A DNA stretch of 14,047 nucleotides from Cyclobacteriaceae bacterium. Lineage in GTDB: Bacteria > Bacteroidota > Bacteroidia > Cytophagales > Cyclobacteriaceae. The first letter of the stretch is position 1; each line of letters starts with the position of its first letter. Positions 13,068-14,047 of this stretch are shown here, piece by piece. Under the pieces are notes generated by a model that saw only the letters and a program-made list of their open reading frames with translations, did no database searches and had not been told where the DNA came from. Made by a program: the position numbers and the translations under genes. Location of the stretch: assembly GCA_028279155.1 (NCBI GenBank), contig JANQST010000330.1:1-14047 (forward strand), given 5' to 3'.

Positions 13068-14047
13068 ATGATCAAGTATTTCATACCGATATTTTTTCTG
13101 GCTACAAGCTACGTATCAATAGCCCAAAGAGCTGAAAAAGGAATCATTGATCTTTCCAATGTTGACCTGAGAAATTCCTTTCATGAATTGTCAGGCGAAT
13201 GGGAGTTTTATTGGGAAGAGTTGGCGGACCCAGGGAGCCTTCCGGAAAATAAAAAGGACTACTACACATTCCCTGCTTTGTGGAATAGTGGTGTTACTGA
13301 AAGTGGAAATGAGCTGACCTCCTCAGGCTATGCAACCTATCGATTAAAAGTGATCATGCCACCCGGAAGCAAAACACCTGACCTGGCCATTTCTGTAGGT
13401 GAAATGTATACTTCCTACCGACTTTTCTATAATGGATTTGAATTTTCAAAAAATGGTACGGTTGGGATTGATAAGGAATCGATCGTAGAAGACTGGTTTC
13501 CATACACTTTGACACTAGGACGCTATACCGATACGCTTGAATTTGTGATCCAGATCGCAAACTTCAGACATATTAAAGGAGGTGCCAGGGAACCCATACT
13601 TTTAGGCGATAGAAAGAAATTGGTTGCCCAAAGAGATTTCAATTTCAGCTATGATTTCCTACTATCCGGAAGTCTGATAATGGGAGGTCTGTTCTTTCTA
13701 GGTCTTTTTCTTTTTGGACAACATGAAAAATCGGTGCTCTATTTTGCACTGTTCTGTATCACGTTTAGCTATCGGATGGTTGGAAGTGGTGAGTATGCAT
13801 TTCATGCTTTATTCCCGGACCTTTCATGGCAATTCATAATAAGAACAGAATACATTGCACTATTTGTGCCCACGGGAATCTTCGCAGTTTATTCCTACCT
13901 CTTATATCCAAAAGATGCTCATAAAAGCATCCTGCTTGGAGTGGCTGCCATTGCACTCGTCTTTTCATTGTGCTCGTTATTCGCACCCGCAATGTTCTTC
14001 ACCCGGTTGGTGGAAGCGTACTTATTAATTATCGTTTTAACCATATT
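13068..14047 (+). CDS. 7TM-DISM family membrane sensor protein, 5' part only
   Basis: The reading frame stays open for 326 codons from ATG 13068 to the right edge. Residues 1-20 form a signal peptide (MIKYFIPIFFLATSYVSIAQ). Residues about 26-180 look like the extracellular 7TMR-DISM beta-sandwich domain: LSGEWEFYWEELADP (41-55), GYATYRLKV (87-95), then ILLGDRKKLV (177-186). From about 195, hydrophobic helices begin: about 196-217, 221-238, 262-280, 286-305 and 314 onward, the start of the seven-helix DISM module. Family members sense extracellular ligands, probably carbohydrates, and end in varied output domains: histidine kinase, adenylate cyclase, GGDEF, LytTR or others. The output domain here lies outside the window, so the signalling type cannot be stated. 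It begins 16 bases after the heptose kinase gene and may be cotranscribed with it. Confidence 0.82.
   Translation, partial: MIKYFIPIFFLATSYVSIAQRAEKGIIDLSNVDLRNSFHELSGEWEFYWEELADPGSLPENKKDYYTFPALWNSGVTESGNELTSSGYATYRLKVIMPPGSKTPDLAISVGEMYTSYRLFYNGFEFSKNGTVGIDKESIVEDWFPYTLTLGRYTDTLEFVIQIANFRHIKGGAREPILLGDRKKLVAQRDFNFSYDFLLSGSLIMGGLFFLGLFLFGQHEKSVLYFALFCITFSYRMVGSGEYAFHALFPDLSWQFIIRTEYIALFVPTGIFAVYSYLLYPKDAHKSILLGVAAIALVFSLCSLFAPAMFFTRLVEAYLLIIVLTI

Noticed and set aside
1..14047. Mobile element, phage, CRISPR array, tRNA or rRNA
   Set aside because: No transposase or integrase motif, direct-repeat array, tRNA-like cloverleaf or rRNA-like stretch was seen on either strand; coding density and composition are even throughout.

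Overview
The window looks like chromosomal DNA from a Bacteroidota organism, probably a Cytophagia-type marine or soil bacterium, although the genus cannot be fixed. Three things point this way. It carries an adjacent porU-porV pair, the hallmark of the type IX secretion system (T9SS). It has Bacteroidota-type signal peptides ending in FxQ/IAQ. Sequences fitting the Bacteroidota -7 promoter element TAnnTTTG lie just upstream of several genes, while strong Shine-Dalgarno sites are scarce. The DNA is moderately AT-rich and densely coding. No gene-free stretch exceeds 100 bases, and I see no mobile element, tRNA, rRNA, CRISPR or phage gene.

Minus-strand block (1-4677), read right to left: an FAD-dependent oxidoreductase of the DAO fold with a GTG start; a 1074-residue envelope protein that joins a degenerate gluzincin-like peptidase head, a TolB-like beta-propeller, a strongly acidic linker and an Omp85/BamA-like outer-membrane barrel; and the 5' part of a yicC-family gene that runs off the left edge. 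The first two genes overlap by 20 bases and the next gap is 20 bases, so this is probably one operon.

A 42-base divergent intergenic region (4678-4719) carries a -7-like element for each direction. The plus-strand block begins with a glyoxalase II-like metallo-beta-lactamase hydrolase, then pssA (phosphatidylserine synthase), then porU (T9SS sortase with its own C-terminal sorting domain), with gaps of only 14 and 6 bases. porV (outer-membrane shuttle protein of the T9SS attachment complex) follows after 91 bases with its own -7-like element. Next come an aspartate-type aminotransferase with its own -7-like element, a single-domain heptose-7-phosphate kinase of the HldA/RfaE domain I type, and the 5' part of a 7TM-DISM sensor protein whose output domain lies beyond the right edge.

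Much of the window concerns the cell envelope: phospholipid synthesis (pssA), secretion and surface anchoring (porU, porV), a probable LPS-precursor kinase (hldA-like), an outer-membrane barrel fusion and a membrane sensor. The sortase and its partner are well understood from other Bacteroidota. I do not see a convincing new multi-gene system here. The least ordinary item is the pseudo-peptidase/propeller/Omp85 fusion protein.
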